Source of the DNA: Neostapfia colusana
Taxonomy: Eukaryota; Streptophyta; Magnoliopsida; Poales; Poaceae
Assembly (NCBI GenBank): GCA_030760725.1
Contig: JASWHV010000009.1
Coordinates: forward strand, 94,104,780-94,168,779
Direction: 5' to 3'
Length of the DNA stretch: 64,000 nucleotides
Under the pieces are notes generated by a model. That model did not search any database. It was not told the origin of the DNA and was given only the letters and a program-made list of their open reading frames with translations. Shown piece by piece: positions 1 to 10,266 of this stretch. Position numbers and translations under genes: made by a program. Numbering within the stretch: position 1 is the stretch's first letter; every line of letters starts with the position of its first letter.

Positions 1-148
1 GATTTGGTTGGTGCTGTGTGCACGAGACTCGGGTTTGTGTTTAGTACTTGCCTGGATCCTAAGGACCGGTTGATGGAGCATGTAACCTGGCTTTACCGTG
101 CCAACCACATGCTGAGATGGGGCAGCTTGGCCAATTATTTAGGTGTAT
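1..148 (+). repeat. Fragment of a family-J LTR
   Basis: This stretch matches 2469-2616, inside the J LTR that follows, with three differences in 148 bases. It is therefore part of a second copy of the same LTR family. It ends exactly where the next LTR begins (TGTAACACCCC at 149). It carries no ORF. The rest of this copy is not found after 3582, so a simple insertion of one J LTR into another does not explain the junction. Confidence 0.8.
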
Positions 149-540
149 TGTAACACCCCAAAAACCTGATAAAGAGGGGAATTTAAAAATTTTTGGACGT
201 ATTGCATGTGGTGCAGAAATTTAAATTCAAACTGGAATTCAAATTCAAATCAGAACAGAAAAGAAAAGGAAAAAGAAAAAGAAAAACCCAACCGGCCGGT
301 GGGCCGAAACCCGCCAGCAGGCCCACTACCTCCCCGCGCCAGCCCCAAACCCGCGCCCCTCTCTTCCTCTCACTGACACCCGGGGCCCGCGTGTCATCCC
401 TCACCTCCCGCGCGCCAACCGACCCGGACTCTTCCCCCGCGCCCGATCGCAACCAAACTCCGGAAACCCGCGCCCCCAGCCCGATTTCCGGTCCCGGATG
501 CCCCCAACTCGATCTCAACAGACCGCCGCCCTCCCTCGCC

Positions 541-547
541 TATATAA
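541..547 (+). promoter_or_regulatory. TATA box of the J LTR
   Basis: TATATAA lies in a GC-rich context about 390 bp inside the LTR and is followed by a pyrimidine-rich segment (CGTTTTTCTCTCC) that could hold the transcription start. This places U3 at about 149-570, short relative to a very long transcribed remainder. Confidence 0.6.
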
Positions 548-3221
548 ACGCCGACAATCGCCCTGTTCCCCCCCCCCATCGGCCGTTTTTCTCTCCGGTG
601 AGAACCGAAGCTTCGATCACCATTTTCTTTCGATCCTTGCTCGGATTTTCTGATCTAACACGCTAATCGTGCTCCACCGCCCCCAGGGAGCCCTGCACGT
701 GAAGGAAGCGACAAGTTTCGCGCGCTAGCATTGGTTCCGACGAGCACTGAGGAGAGGCTTCAATCATCGTCGTCACAGAGCCGAATTCCGACCTCCCCTA
801 GCCCGAGAAAACCCCTAGGTGAGCTCCCCTACCCCTCCGCAGTCGATCCATGTGAAAAACTGCAAGTTTTAACGTATAGCGGCAAGGAACCGAAGCTGCG
901 CCGGCGAGATCTCACCCCCGCCGTCGCGCGCCGCCACGCGCACGGGCGAACTCCGGCCAGGAGCGATGTGGCCTCTTGTGCGCCGTCTATTTTAAATCGC
1001 ACGGTAGAAATAAAAATCACGCGTACCGGTTCGGCGATCTAATCTGAGCCGTCTGTTTTAAATCGGACGGTCCACGTCATCCCCGTGTTATAAAGGCCGG
1101 GATTCTTATGCGCTACCCCCTGGGGATCTCGGAAAACACGAGCTAGCCCCGGAAACTTCTGATCTAGCCCCTGGAACTTCAGAAATTCGTGTAACTTCAT
1201 TTAAAAATCAGTTTTAGCCCCTGGATTTAATAAAAATTAGGAAAACCCCTCTGTTATGTGTAGTTAGACTCCTGGAAATTTATGAAATAGCAAATTAGAC
1301 CCTGCAGTAGGGTGGATTTACCTTTTTGACCCTATATGATATTAAATTCAGAAATTTGAATATGTGACTAGGATTTAAATTTAAAAGGTAAGGCAAACAC
1401 ATGTGCAAATTTAAATTTAAACTCTCCTAGCACTTGGAAAACTTTAGAATGAGTTAAAAATAGATTTTAGGTTGAAACGAAATATGTATAAATGTTGTTC
1501 ATATTTATTAGTTCTAGAAACACATTTTTAGGCTAGGAAATAATTCTGAAAACTGAAAAAATAAATTTAAATTAGTTCATATCAGAGGAGAAGTTCAAAC
1601 ATTTATTATTTAATATTTTAGATCAGAACCTATTCTGTTTAGATGATATGTCCTACTAGTTAATATTAAAACTCACTTTTAGGCATAGAAAATAAATCTG
1701 AAAAATATAGGAAAATAGGTATGCATAATTAGAAAATGATAAATGAGGTCTCCAAAATCCAAAAAACTTCAATTTAGGATTTTGTAGAAGATCTGAAAAC
1801 CTATTTAGAGTAGGGAATTACCTTTCATGCAAACTTGTGGCTAAGAAGTGTATTAATTAAATATAAATAATTTGTTCAAATTGGAAATTCATATATAGTG
1901 TGCAAACAGAAATCTGAATACAAAAGTTAGAAATCATATACATAGGTTTAGAAGTGCATGTAGGCCAAAAATCAACACATGTAGAGTAACCATAACATCT
2001 AGAAATGAGAATGACTTTCATAAGTATGTATGTGTGGTTGGTATGAAGTGAAAGTGTGAACTATGTCTTATGGATTGTTGTTTTCTTTTGCTATGTGTAT
2101 TGGCATGAGTAGAACCTGCCCCAGAGCAAGTTCTCCCCTTCCAAGACCAGGACTTTCCATTCTCAGAGCAGCAGGAAGAAGGAAAGTGTCCTTGACCACT
2201 TTGATCCTATGCTAGGATGTGTAGATAGAATTATTTGCATTGTCAATTGAAATATGAAACCCATGCTAGGAAGTTTCCCTAGAATTGCATTACCTTGTTT
2301 CCTTGTAGCTTGGGTTGGGATTTATTTTATCATGTCATTTATTTATATGCTTATGCTTAGTCATGCTTAGAATGAGATAATTGGGATATAAGATCATCAA
2401 TTTATTTACCTTACTCTTGAATGAGATATTATGAGTTATGTAGAGGTAGGGATCGAGGCAAGTTGGATGATTTGGTTGGTGCTGGGTGCACGAGACTCGG
2501 GTTTGTGTTTAGTACTTGCCTGGATCCTAAGGACCGGTTCATGGAGCATGTAACCTGGCTTTACCGTGCCAACCACATGCTGAGATGGGGCAGCTTGGCC
2601 AATTAATTAGGTGTATCCCCGGCGTAGTATGGGTGTTTTGGATGGTGCGGGGAATAGGTGTCAGCTGGACTACCATATGAACCGCAAGGCTCAAGAGGGG
2701 GCCAATGAAGCGGGGTTAGAGCCTCTTGTATGCTGTTAGGGGTAAAACCTCAGTTTGCCCACGCTCGTCGGGAATCCCTTTGTAAAGGCTTCGTAGTGAT
2801 CTCCTGGCTACACACCTGGGAAATGTGAATGTGGTTCGCGGCCACTGGCATAATGGAGGTTCTTTTAGTCCACCCGGCAACGGGGGATGAAATCACTACA
2901 TGTTGGTACAGTGGTGCAAACTCTGCAGAGTCAAAACTGTTATGACAGCCGTGCTCACGGTCAAGAGCGGCTTGGACTTATTCATGATTACAGGATGATG
3001 GATTGGGGAGTTGAGGATGTTGAGCGGGAAGCTTAACATTTAATATGAGACTATGTTTACTTGTTATTGATGATGGGTTGAGGGATTGGGACCATTTCAC
3101 CTGTGTAGTAATGTAGGTGCTTAATAAGCTAAGGTGATAGGTAACTATTGCGTAGTGCTTTAACCATGAGTTCAACCTCTCCTTGCTCTAGCCATGCATA
3201 ACATAACTTTCCCACACTTGC

Positions 3222-3240
3222 TGAGTACCAACGGTACTCA
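3222..3240 (+). other. TTGCTGAG hairpin in the J LTR (hairpin 2)
   Basis: TGAGTACC, loop AAC, GGTACTCA: a perfect 8-bp stem directly after TTGC. An equivalent hairpin with a different stem sequence occurs in every other chromoviral LTR in the window. A splice-acceptor-like CTCAG|GT lies 35 nt downstream, at 3274-3275. Confidence 0.6.
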
Positions 3241-3506
3241 AACTTGCTTTTCTGTTGGTTTATATTGCTGCTCAGGTCAAGAGAATGATGTGGTGTTTAA
3301 TGACCAAGACTTTGGTCCCGAGGAAGGATCCTAGGTTCACGGAGTCCCCCGGGCAACACTTGTTACGGAGCCCACAAGATTTATATTACGCTGCTGTTTT
3401 ATTTACATGTTATGAACATTTTATCGTCCATCGAGACTTATGCTATGTAAGACATATTTATATTCGACACCTGGCTTGTAATAAATGATGCTTCACTATT
3501 TGTCAT

Positions 3507-3541
3507 CACATGTATGAGAGAATGATCCTGGCATACATGTG
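3507..3541 (+). other. LTR-terminal hairpin of J
   Basis: CACATGTATG (3507-3516) and CATACATGTG (3532-3541) form a perfect 10-bp inverted repeat around a 15-nt loop that contains ATCCTGG. It lies 41 nt before the LTR end. Comparable hairpins occur at the same place in C and F. Confidence 0.5.
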
Positions 3542-4155
3542 ATATTCACTAGGTTGTTCTTTGGGACAAACCGGGTGTGACAAGACCCAGCAGGGGGATA
3601 GGAAGCAGTGAGCGGAGGTCTCACGTTGTAGCCCTGTTGGTGTCGATTGAGGACCGAGTCATGTGCGGGCCTGCTGAACAACTATCGAACAGTACCGGAT
3701 GGCATACTAACAAAAGCAGGAAGCCGATGTAAATGGTTAACCTGGGTGCCGAGGCTTACCCAACCGTAAACAGGAGTGGGTTGAGGGTAGCAAGGTGTAA
3801 ATCTGGCGGTGGGCACAGTCACGCTCCACGCGGGGACCTCCTACCCGTTACGGATGGACCGGTTCAGCATTTGGATTGCCTTTAAAAGGTGGTTGCATAC
3901 AACAGAGTAGGAAGGGGTGTGGAATCACGCTTCTGAAAGTGGGTGTATGCAACGTGTTGTCCGCGTGTCTCCTGATTGCAATCACCGTCCCTCGCGGTTA
4001 TTTGAGTACCGCTTGTTCACTGTTTCGTGACGTAGTAAGAAGTGAAGTAAGCCAGTTGAATGATAATATGCTGTGATGATATATTAATGTTTTGGAAACC
4101 ATAACTGCTGTAGATGTAGAGCTAATTAAGTTTACTTTCCGCTTTGGGCATCACC

Positions 4156-4200
4156 ACATCGGAGGGAAGCGTTTCTTGTTTGATTGTGGACTTCCGATGT
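4156..4200 (+). other. Conserved covarying hairpin 1, H copy
   Basis: ACATCGGAGG (4156-4165) pairs with CTTCCGATGT (4191-4200): 10 bp with one G-U, around a 25-nt loop containing GCGTTTCTTGTTTGATTG. Relative to the A copy, the eighth stem pair is A-T instead of G-C, so both sides have changed together. Confidence 0.65.
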
Positions 4201-4349
4201 TAGGGCTGCCTAAGGTACATGAATTTGCTGCTATAAAACTGAAAGTAAGGATCAACTTATAGGCGTGTCTTTGTAGCAAAGTCCATTCTCCTATTTTACA
4301 CACCCCTGCATGTAGAGTTCTATTCCTAGGCTAGAGTGTTAAGCCTTAC

Positions 4350-4365
4350 TGAGCCATCGTGCTCA
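4350..4365 (+). other. Hairpin 2, H copy
   Basis: TGAGC, loop CATCGT, GCTCA. It is followed at 4391-4392 by the acceptor-like ATGCAG|GT. Confidence 0.5.
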
Positions 4366-4667
4366 CGGTTGCAATATTTGAGCTGTATGCAGGTGAGAAC
4401 TATGAGGAGGGTTCCGAGGATGAGGCGATGCCCCCGTCAGGGTACACGGCCGAGATGGAGCCCTGCACGCCGCCTTGATTTCTCCGGTTCCATGATGCTA
4501 GCGTGTAGCGTCCCCGGGCTGGACCGCTGCACTTTTGCGTAGTTAGGATGAGAGGCCATCTATGTATAATACTTCCGCTGTTAATTAGGATTTGTAAAAG
4601 ACTTCCGCTGTTTTATATGAAATAAAAGTTTGTATATTGTTCTTTATTCTTTACGTGTGTGCTGTTG

Positions 4668-4688
4668 GGTGCCGCATCGTACGGCACC
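4668..4688 (+). other. Hairpin 3 near the LTR end, H copy
   Basis: GGTGCCG (4668-4674) pairs with CGGCACC (4682-4688) around a 7-nt loop, at the same place as in the A, D and B LTRs. Confidence 0.5.
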
Positions 4689-4740
4689 ACCCTATGCGAT
4701 CCTGGAGTGGGTGAACCACGGGGTGGTCCCCACAGGTTTT

Positions 4741-5142
4741 AGGGTGATATCAATCTGTGATCCAACTATGGCTTCTCCTAGGCTTGCATCCTATGTCAAG
4801 GTGGTTCCAATGCCAATATATGCACCCTAGGATTGCATCCTATGGTCAGCGTGGCTGCTAATACCAATCTGTTACTTGTGGTGCGTCCTACAGTCAACGT
4901 GGCAGCTACCAATCTGTGATCATTCTAGGTTTGTGACCTACAGTCAACTGTGGTAGCTTGGCACCAATCTGTGGATTGTACCAATCTGTGACTAGGCATG
5001 GAAGCTTTAATTCTGTGACCTATCTGGCTGTGTGATCTACGATCAACCAGTGGTAGGTTGATACCAATCTATGCCTGATACCAAATTGTGTTTTCTATCA
5101 AGAAGTGTAACCTACCGTCAACCCGTGGCTCTGATACGAATC
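4741..5142 (-). repeat. Degenerate tandem array of primer-site units (F internal region)
   Basis: Read on the minus strand from 5142 leftward, the start of element F repeats variants of GATTGGTATCAGAGCC followed by a spacer resembling CACGCTGACCGTAGGA and then CACA. About eight cores are recognisable, some partial. The first is next to the LTR at 5127-5142 and the last is near 4745-4760. Element C has the same unit once (16373 onward), so the array is an amplification specific to F. Spacing is irregular, roughly 45 to 115 bp. Confidence 0.6.
5127..5142 (-). other. Primer-binding site of F, adjacent to the LTR
   Basis: The minus strand reads GATTCGTATCAGAGCC immediately after the LTR end. It is a mutated form of the initiator-methionine-tRNA primer site TGGTATCAGAGC. 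Confidence 0.6.
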
Positions 5143-5186
5143 TGTGACACCCTCAATTCTGTGGAAAACCACGGAACTGAGAACTG

Positions 5187-5228
5187 ATGCATATGTGTGC
5201 CCAGTATGTTCATCAAACATATACATAT
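5187..5228 (-). other. LTR-terminal hairpin of F
   Basis: On the plus strand ATGCATATGTGT (5187-5198) faces ACATATACATAT (5217-5228). On the minus strand they pair over about 10 bp with one wobble, matching the J and C terminal hairpins in position. Confidence 0.4.
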
Positions 5229-5519
5229 GTTCCACAAACTGAATTCAGAATATATATTACCACGAATAACAGGGTTTATTACAAAGTCTCATGAGTCTTG
5301 GACTCATGCTAATAGCGGAAGTTTTATCTAAGCAGCGGAAGTCTAAATCTAGCAGTGGAAGTCTTTATTCTAGTGCGGAAGCAATCTAAGCAGCAGCAGT
5401 GGCTCCATCTCTACTCGATCCCCACAGGCAAGGTTGAGGACAGATTACACGCCTAATGCTTCACTTGGTCTTCATAGTATTCTTCCCCTGTTGTTGATGA
5501 TGAAGTAATAATGCAAGTT

Positions 5520-5539
5520 TGAGTACAATGATGTACTCA
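5520..5539 (-). other. Hairpin 2, F copy
   Basis: TGAGTACA, a 4-nt loop, TGTACTCA: a perfect 8-bp stem. Compared with the J stem (TGAGTACC/GGTACTCA) the last pair changed from C-G to A-T on both sides. Confidence 0.6.
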
Positions 5540-6206
5540 GCAAGTGATGGAAATATGATATGTAACTCACAACAAAGAAGGTATAAAAAGGCTCATTGTA
5601 TAAAAGCAAAGTTAATTTCTCAAAACACGATAAAACAGCAACTCAGATTTAAGTGAATGTAATCCCAACATGTATTAAAATACCAACATACCTCCATTAT
5701 GTTCATCACTTCCCATGTCTCAACCAGACATTAATCTTTTTCATCCTTGCTCAGGAATACCTTCTCGTATTCGCTACCATCTCACGAATACCATCTCGTA
5801 TTCACTACCATTTCGTCTCATAAACAATTCTATCTCACACCGAGACCAATCTCGTTGTCATGACTCAACAGTCATGCAACCGATCTTGTCAGCCGAACTC
5901 GACAGTCCCGAAAACCCAACCAAAACCGAACCATCACCAAAAACCATAACCATCCCAAAATTCATACCAACTAATCATGTGGGTTGTCCAGGCGTTCGTG
6001 ACCGTAAGCTCGGCTATCATGATAGTTTTAGACTCTGCAGAGTTTGCACCACTTTACCAACAAGTTTGTGATTTCATCACACGTCGGGAACTGCAGAACC
6101 TCCATTATACCAGTACACAACCGTCGGTGTATGGTCAAGAGATCACAAAATAGCTTTTACAAAGGGGCTACTAGATGTATGGACTCACTAAGATTTCACC
6201 AGCAGG

Positions 6207-8234
6207 GTAGAATCTCCAAGTCCGGACTAGAAGGTTTCTTACTTGGCTATAATTCAAACTCCTACGCTTATCGTGTCTTCAACAAAACCTCCGGACGTGT
6301 TGAAGTAACACGTGACATAGTGTTCGATGAAACTAACAGCTCTCAAGGAGAGCAAGTTGATCAATGTGTGCTAGATAAAGAAGAAGCTCCATGTCAAGCA
6401 TTTAAAAGAATGACATTGGGCGATGTTCGACCACAAGTGCCACCTTCAAATGCAAATGAAGAAAATGAACCACAGGTGGAGGAAAATGATCAAGGGGGAG
6501 CTTCCATACAAGATCAACCTAAAGAAAATCAAGAAGATCAAAACATCAATGAGGGCAACTATCCAGGGGGAGAAGAAGATGAAAATGAATATTCAAGACC
6601 ACAAGTGCCACATCCAAGAGTACACCAAAGCATCCAAAGAGATCACCCTGTTGACAACATAATCGGTGACATCCAAAAGGGAGTAATAACTCAATATCGC
6701 ATAGCTAATTTTTGTGAACACTATTCTTTTGTATCTTCTTTGGAACCATACAGGGTTGAGGATGCATTAAAACATCCAGATTGGGTGATGGTGATGCAAG
6801 AAGAATTGAACAACTTCAAAAGGAACGAAGTGTGGGAGCTTGTTGAAAGACCCAAGTCCAACGTCGTCGGCACTAAATGGGTCTTCCGCAACAAGCAAGA
6901 TGAGCATGGAGTGGTAACAAGGAACAAGGCACGACTTGTGGCAAAAGGTTACTCACAAGTCGAAGGTTTGGATTTCGATGAGACTTTTGCTCCCGTAGCT
7001 AGGCTTGAATCGATTCGTATATTACTTGCATATGCTACTCACCATGATTTCAAGCTTTATCAAATGGACGTGAAAAGCGCCTTTCTCAACGGACCGATCA
7101 AAGAGGAGGTGTACGTGGAGCAACCACCCGGTTTTGAAGATTAAGAGTACCCCGACTATGTGTTCAAACTGCGTAAGGCTCTCTATAGCCTCAAACAAGG
7201 TCCTAGAGCTTGGTATGAGTGCCTTAGAGATTTTTTGATTGAAAATGACTTCAAGATTGGAAAAGCTGATAACACTTTCTTTATAAACTCTTTGATGATG
7301 ATCTCTTCATTTGCCAAATCTATGTTGACGATATAATATTTGTTTCAACTAACAAATCCTTTTGTCAAGAATTTAGTAAGATTATGACAGATAGATTCGA
7401 GATGTCCATGATGGGAGAGTTGAGGTACTTTTTGAATTCCAAGTGAAGCAACATAAGGACGGGAAGTTCATAAGCCAAACAAAGTGCACTCAAGACGTCC
7501 TCAAGAAGTTTGAAATGGACAAAGAAAAGCCCATAAAGACTCCCATGGCGACAAATGGACACTTGGATCTCAATGAAGACGGACCAAATGTGGATCAAAA
7601 GGTATATCGTTCCATGATTGGCTCCTTACTTTATTTATGTGCATCTAGGCCTGATATCATGTTGAGTGTATGTTTGTGTGCAAGGTTTCAAGCCAATCCT
7701 AAGGAATGTCATTTGGCAGCCGTTAAAAGGATCTTGAGATATTTAGTTCATACGCCCAACCTAGGCCTTTGTTATCCCAAAGGTTCAAAATTCAATCTCA
7801 TTGGATACTCCGATGCAGATTATGCCGGATGCAAGGTAGATAGAAAAAGTACTTCCTGTACTTGCCAATTCCTAGGTAGATCCTTAGTTTCTCGGTCCTC
7901 CAAGAAACAAAATTCAATTGCCTTATCCACAGCCGAAGCGGAGTATGTTGCAGCCAGGAGTTGTTGTGCACAACTCCTTTGGATGCGACAAACTCTAAGG
8001 GATTACGGTTACAATATGAGCCGTATTCCACTCCGTTGTGACAATGAGAGTGCAACTAAAATTGCCCATAACCCTGCTGAGCACTCTAGAACCAAACACA
8101 TAGATATCCAGCATCATTTTTTGAGAGATCACTCAATGAAAGGAGACATAGCCATTTCTCATGCCAACAGTGAAAAACAACTAGCTGATATCTTTACCAA
8201 GCCACTTGATGAAAAACGCTTTTGTGAGCTCTGA
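6207..8234 (+). pseudogene. Ty1/copia pol remnant (integrase end, reverse transcriptase, RNase H)
   Basis: This is the 3' half of a copia polyprotein whose product would copy RNA into DNA in the virus-like particle. It enters within the integrase C-terminal region (GFLLGY at about 6232). An acidic linker follows, then reverse transcriptase from about 6820 (VWELVERP, KARLVAKGYSQ, QMDVKSAFLNG, YVDD at 7321-7332) and RNase H (STAEAEYVAA, CDNESATKIA, DIFTKPL). Breaks are a TAA at 7142-7144, a frameshift near 7290 and another near 7435. Gag, protease and most of integrase are missing because the element is truncated at the F junction. The third ORF downstream suggests the SIRE/Maximus lineage. Confidence 0.9.
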
Positions 8235-9176
8235 AATGAACTAAATATCCTTGATGCTCGGAACATGGCTTGAAAACTTGCATACCTGTATGCTATCCTC
8301 AAAATCATATTAATTGTGTTGAAAAATAATCTCTCTCTATTTTTCTCCTAAAAACTATGTTAGTTACTTGATCTTTATGAATTATGGTCATAGCTTGATT
8401 GTTGTATGTTTACTGATCATATTCATCAAGAATATCTGTGTGTCTTTGTTCCCTATTCCTTATTAGGAACCATTGAATACATATATATAAGTGTTTTGTA
8501 CTTTTTTGTACAAGGGACCACGGACTAGCATGTAGTCACCCCGGACTAGTCCGCACATTGCAGACTAGTCCGCACTTGGTCCGCTATTCCGGTTCGACCA
8601 CGGACTAGTCTGATATTTCGACTCCATAACCCTAGGGCCGGCTAAGACCTAATCTCCTTCAACCTCACAACTCCTCCCACGTTCTCTCTCCTCACTCCAG
8701 TGCTCCCAAGGCGGATTTGCGAGTTCTCCATCAAATCCACTCAAATCTCCGTGGGAATTGATCGCCACTGCAAGGGGATCGAAGACCCTGGACTAGTCCG
8801 CATCAAGAACTCCTTCAACGCCTCAAATCAAAGGATTTGGTAAATTTGTCTCAAGACCCTAGAACCTTAGATTTTCCTTGTTTTTACTCAATTAGCTTAG
8901 CCCCTCCAGTCAATACATGCTCTATTGATGTATTCCATGTACCCTAGATCATATTTGCATTGAATAACCTCAAATTTTGACAAGTTAGGGTTTGTGCAGC
9001 CTCATGATGGACTAGTCCGTTCTTAGGGCAGACAAGTCCGGTACTCCGGACTAGTCCGACCCTGAACATCAGACAAGTTCGGTATGCTCTGATCAAAACC
9101 TTAGCTTATATCAATTCAATGCAATCTCTTGTCATCCTTGCTTATTCATATCCTTCATATCTTCCTTGTCAGAATC
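8235..9176 (+). other. Copia region between pol and the third ORF, promoter- and leader-like
   Basis: No ORF of note. It holds a TATA-like ATATATATAAG at 8481, several copies of the palindrome CGGACTAGTCCG or variants (exact at 8542-8553 and 9047-9058), and a C-rich leader-like stretch at 8640-8850. A possible splice donor (TTTG|GTAAAT, near 8900) and a possible acceptor (CCTTGTCAG, ending 9172) lie just before the ATG at 9177. This looks like a promoter, 5' UTR and leader intron for the next ORF, but that reading is inference. Confidence 0.45.
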
Positions 9177-10266
9177 ATGTCGGGATCAAATGAGAATATC
9201 TCCGACTTTGAAGCCGAGATGGATCAAAATGTGATGTCTCGTATTCCGGAGTCTCGCTCCAACAAGTGACAAGAGTGTGCTGCCGAGTACATGGATCCAC
9301 TTTGCCCACGATGAACTCGCCACTTGCCACTTTGCCCATGATGAAGAAGAGAGAGTGACTTGGATGACACATGGATCCAAGTACACAATTTCCTATGTTG
9401 AGTTTGCCAGACTGCTGCACCTTGAGGACACCGTCAGTAATGAGATTGTGATTCACAATCTTGGTGTTGTGGAGAAGGACAAGATGTAATTCCTTTATGA
9501 TACTCGACTCCCATACAATCCTCCATCAACCAAGAACATGAAGCCCTTTTTCATTGTTCTCAACAGAGTGTTCCGGAAGACCATTGCTCCAAAGGATGGA
9601 GATGCCGGGAGTGTCCAAGGTTACTTGAGAACCTTGATGAAAGTAAACAACAGGAGGAGAAAATTTGATATCTTCGATTACATTTGGAATGACATGGTGA
9701 ACATATCCTGCACACCAGACCGTTCCTGTGGCTATGTACCATACTTGATGTTCATGACTGAAAAAGTCACAGGAATTGGGTTTGTGAAGGATGTGGAGCA
9801 CACTGCTCTAAGGCCTCAGAAGCCTCCTCAAGCCTCTCTCCCAGCTGCTCCCTCACCTGGCTCACCTGAAGAACATCCAGAGAGAGCTCAAGAATATGCA
9901 AGGCCTTCATCGAAGACTAGGGCCCCTTCTCACAAAGGGTCCCCTAGTGGGATTATGAAGTATTTGGCTGATATCTTTGGTTCTTGCCACAAAACTGAGG
10001 TGAATCTTCATAAGATGAACAAGGCAAGAAAAGAAGAAATGAGATACATGAAGGCCAATGTCAAAGCAATATGCCAACAATTGGAGATTGAGCCCATTGG
10101 ATCTTCAGTCATCTCAGAGAACTCTGCATCTGACTTCACAGAGCTTCCTCCTCTCTCTCCATCAGAGCATGCCTACTTTGGCTCCCGGGGCACGACGAGT
10201 GGTTCTTCTCCTCCTCCACCTCAGCCTGATGATGAAGACAAAGAAAGGACCGACAGTGAGGAGTGA
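9177..10266 (+). pseudogene. Third ORF of the copia element (envelope-like position), broken
   Basis: The ORF lies between pol and the 3' LTR, where SIRE/Maximus elements carry an extra, so-called envelope-like gene. It starts MSGSNENISDFEAEMD at 9177, shifts frame near 9265, meets a TAA at 9487-9489, and is then open from 9490 to 10266. The second half contains a conserved-looking globular block (PFFIVLNRVFRKTIAPKDGD to YVPYLMFMTEKVTGIGF), a proline/serine-rich linker, and a charged helical stretch (residues about HKTEVNLHKMNKARKEE) that could form a coiled coil. The tail is acidic. I see no signal peptide or membrane segment, so an envelope function is unsupported. The block resembles plant transposon-associated proteins of unknown function. 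Confidence 0.6.

Larger units (their letters stand above)
149..3582 (+). mobile_element. Complete J-family chromovirus LTR without internal region (solo LTR-like)
   Basis: The segment starts TGTAACACCCC and ends GGGTGTGACA, which are imperfect inverted termini typical of Ty3/gypsy LTRs. A GC-rich stretch at about 280-1100 contains a TATA box, followed by a long AT-rich stretch and a U5-like region at 2640-3582. That last region is alignable with the LTR of element C at 15330-16372. No primer site follows the 3' end and no polypurine tract precedes the 5' end. The five bases on each side (TGTAT and AGACC) do not match, so it is either a solo LTR with lost duplications or a rearranged copy. The apparent ORFs in the GC-rich part show no recognisable domain. 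Confidence 0.75.
3583..4740 (+). repeat. 3' part of an H-type chromovirus LTR (5'-truncated)
   Basis: From 3583 the sequence aligns with the transcribed half of the D LTR (about 54055-55200) and, on the opposite strand, the B LTR. Shared features include a block at 3583-3700 corresponding to D 54062-54180, the conserved hairpin around GCGTTTCTTGTTTGATTG, and the terminal GGTGCCG/CGGCACC hairpin. It begins abruptly at the J LTR end and fades into the F remnant near 4740, where no clean LTR end or intact primer site is visible. No coding capacity. Confidence 0.7.
5143..6206 (-). mobile_element. Truncated F chromovirus LTR, related to the C and J LTRs
   Basis: The minus strand ends GGGTGTCACA at 5143, next to the primer site. 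The segment aligns in reverse with the last 1 kb of the C LTR (15430-16372): the terminal hairpin, the hairpin-2 block at 5520-5539, palindromes ACTCTGCAGAGT and CTATCATGATAG, and the block up to about 6206. There the similarity stops and copia coding sequence begins, so the upstream part of this LTR is lost. An ORF running across 6044-6206 into the copia gene is accidental. Confidence 0.75.

Noticed and set aside
193..666. 157-codon ORF in the J LTR
   Set aside because: It spans the TATA box and presumed start site, is low complexity (Lys then Pro/Arg-rich), and has no homologue-like features.
5715..6206. ORFs leading into the copia coding region, including the start at 6044
   Set aside because: This part is a reversed LTR fragment (F) alignable to C 15430-16070; fusion to copia sequence is accidental at the truncation point.
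9177..10266. Third copia ORF as a true envelope gene
   Set aside because: No signal peptide, membrane anchor or glycosylation-rich ectodomain is visible; only its position is envelope-like.
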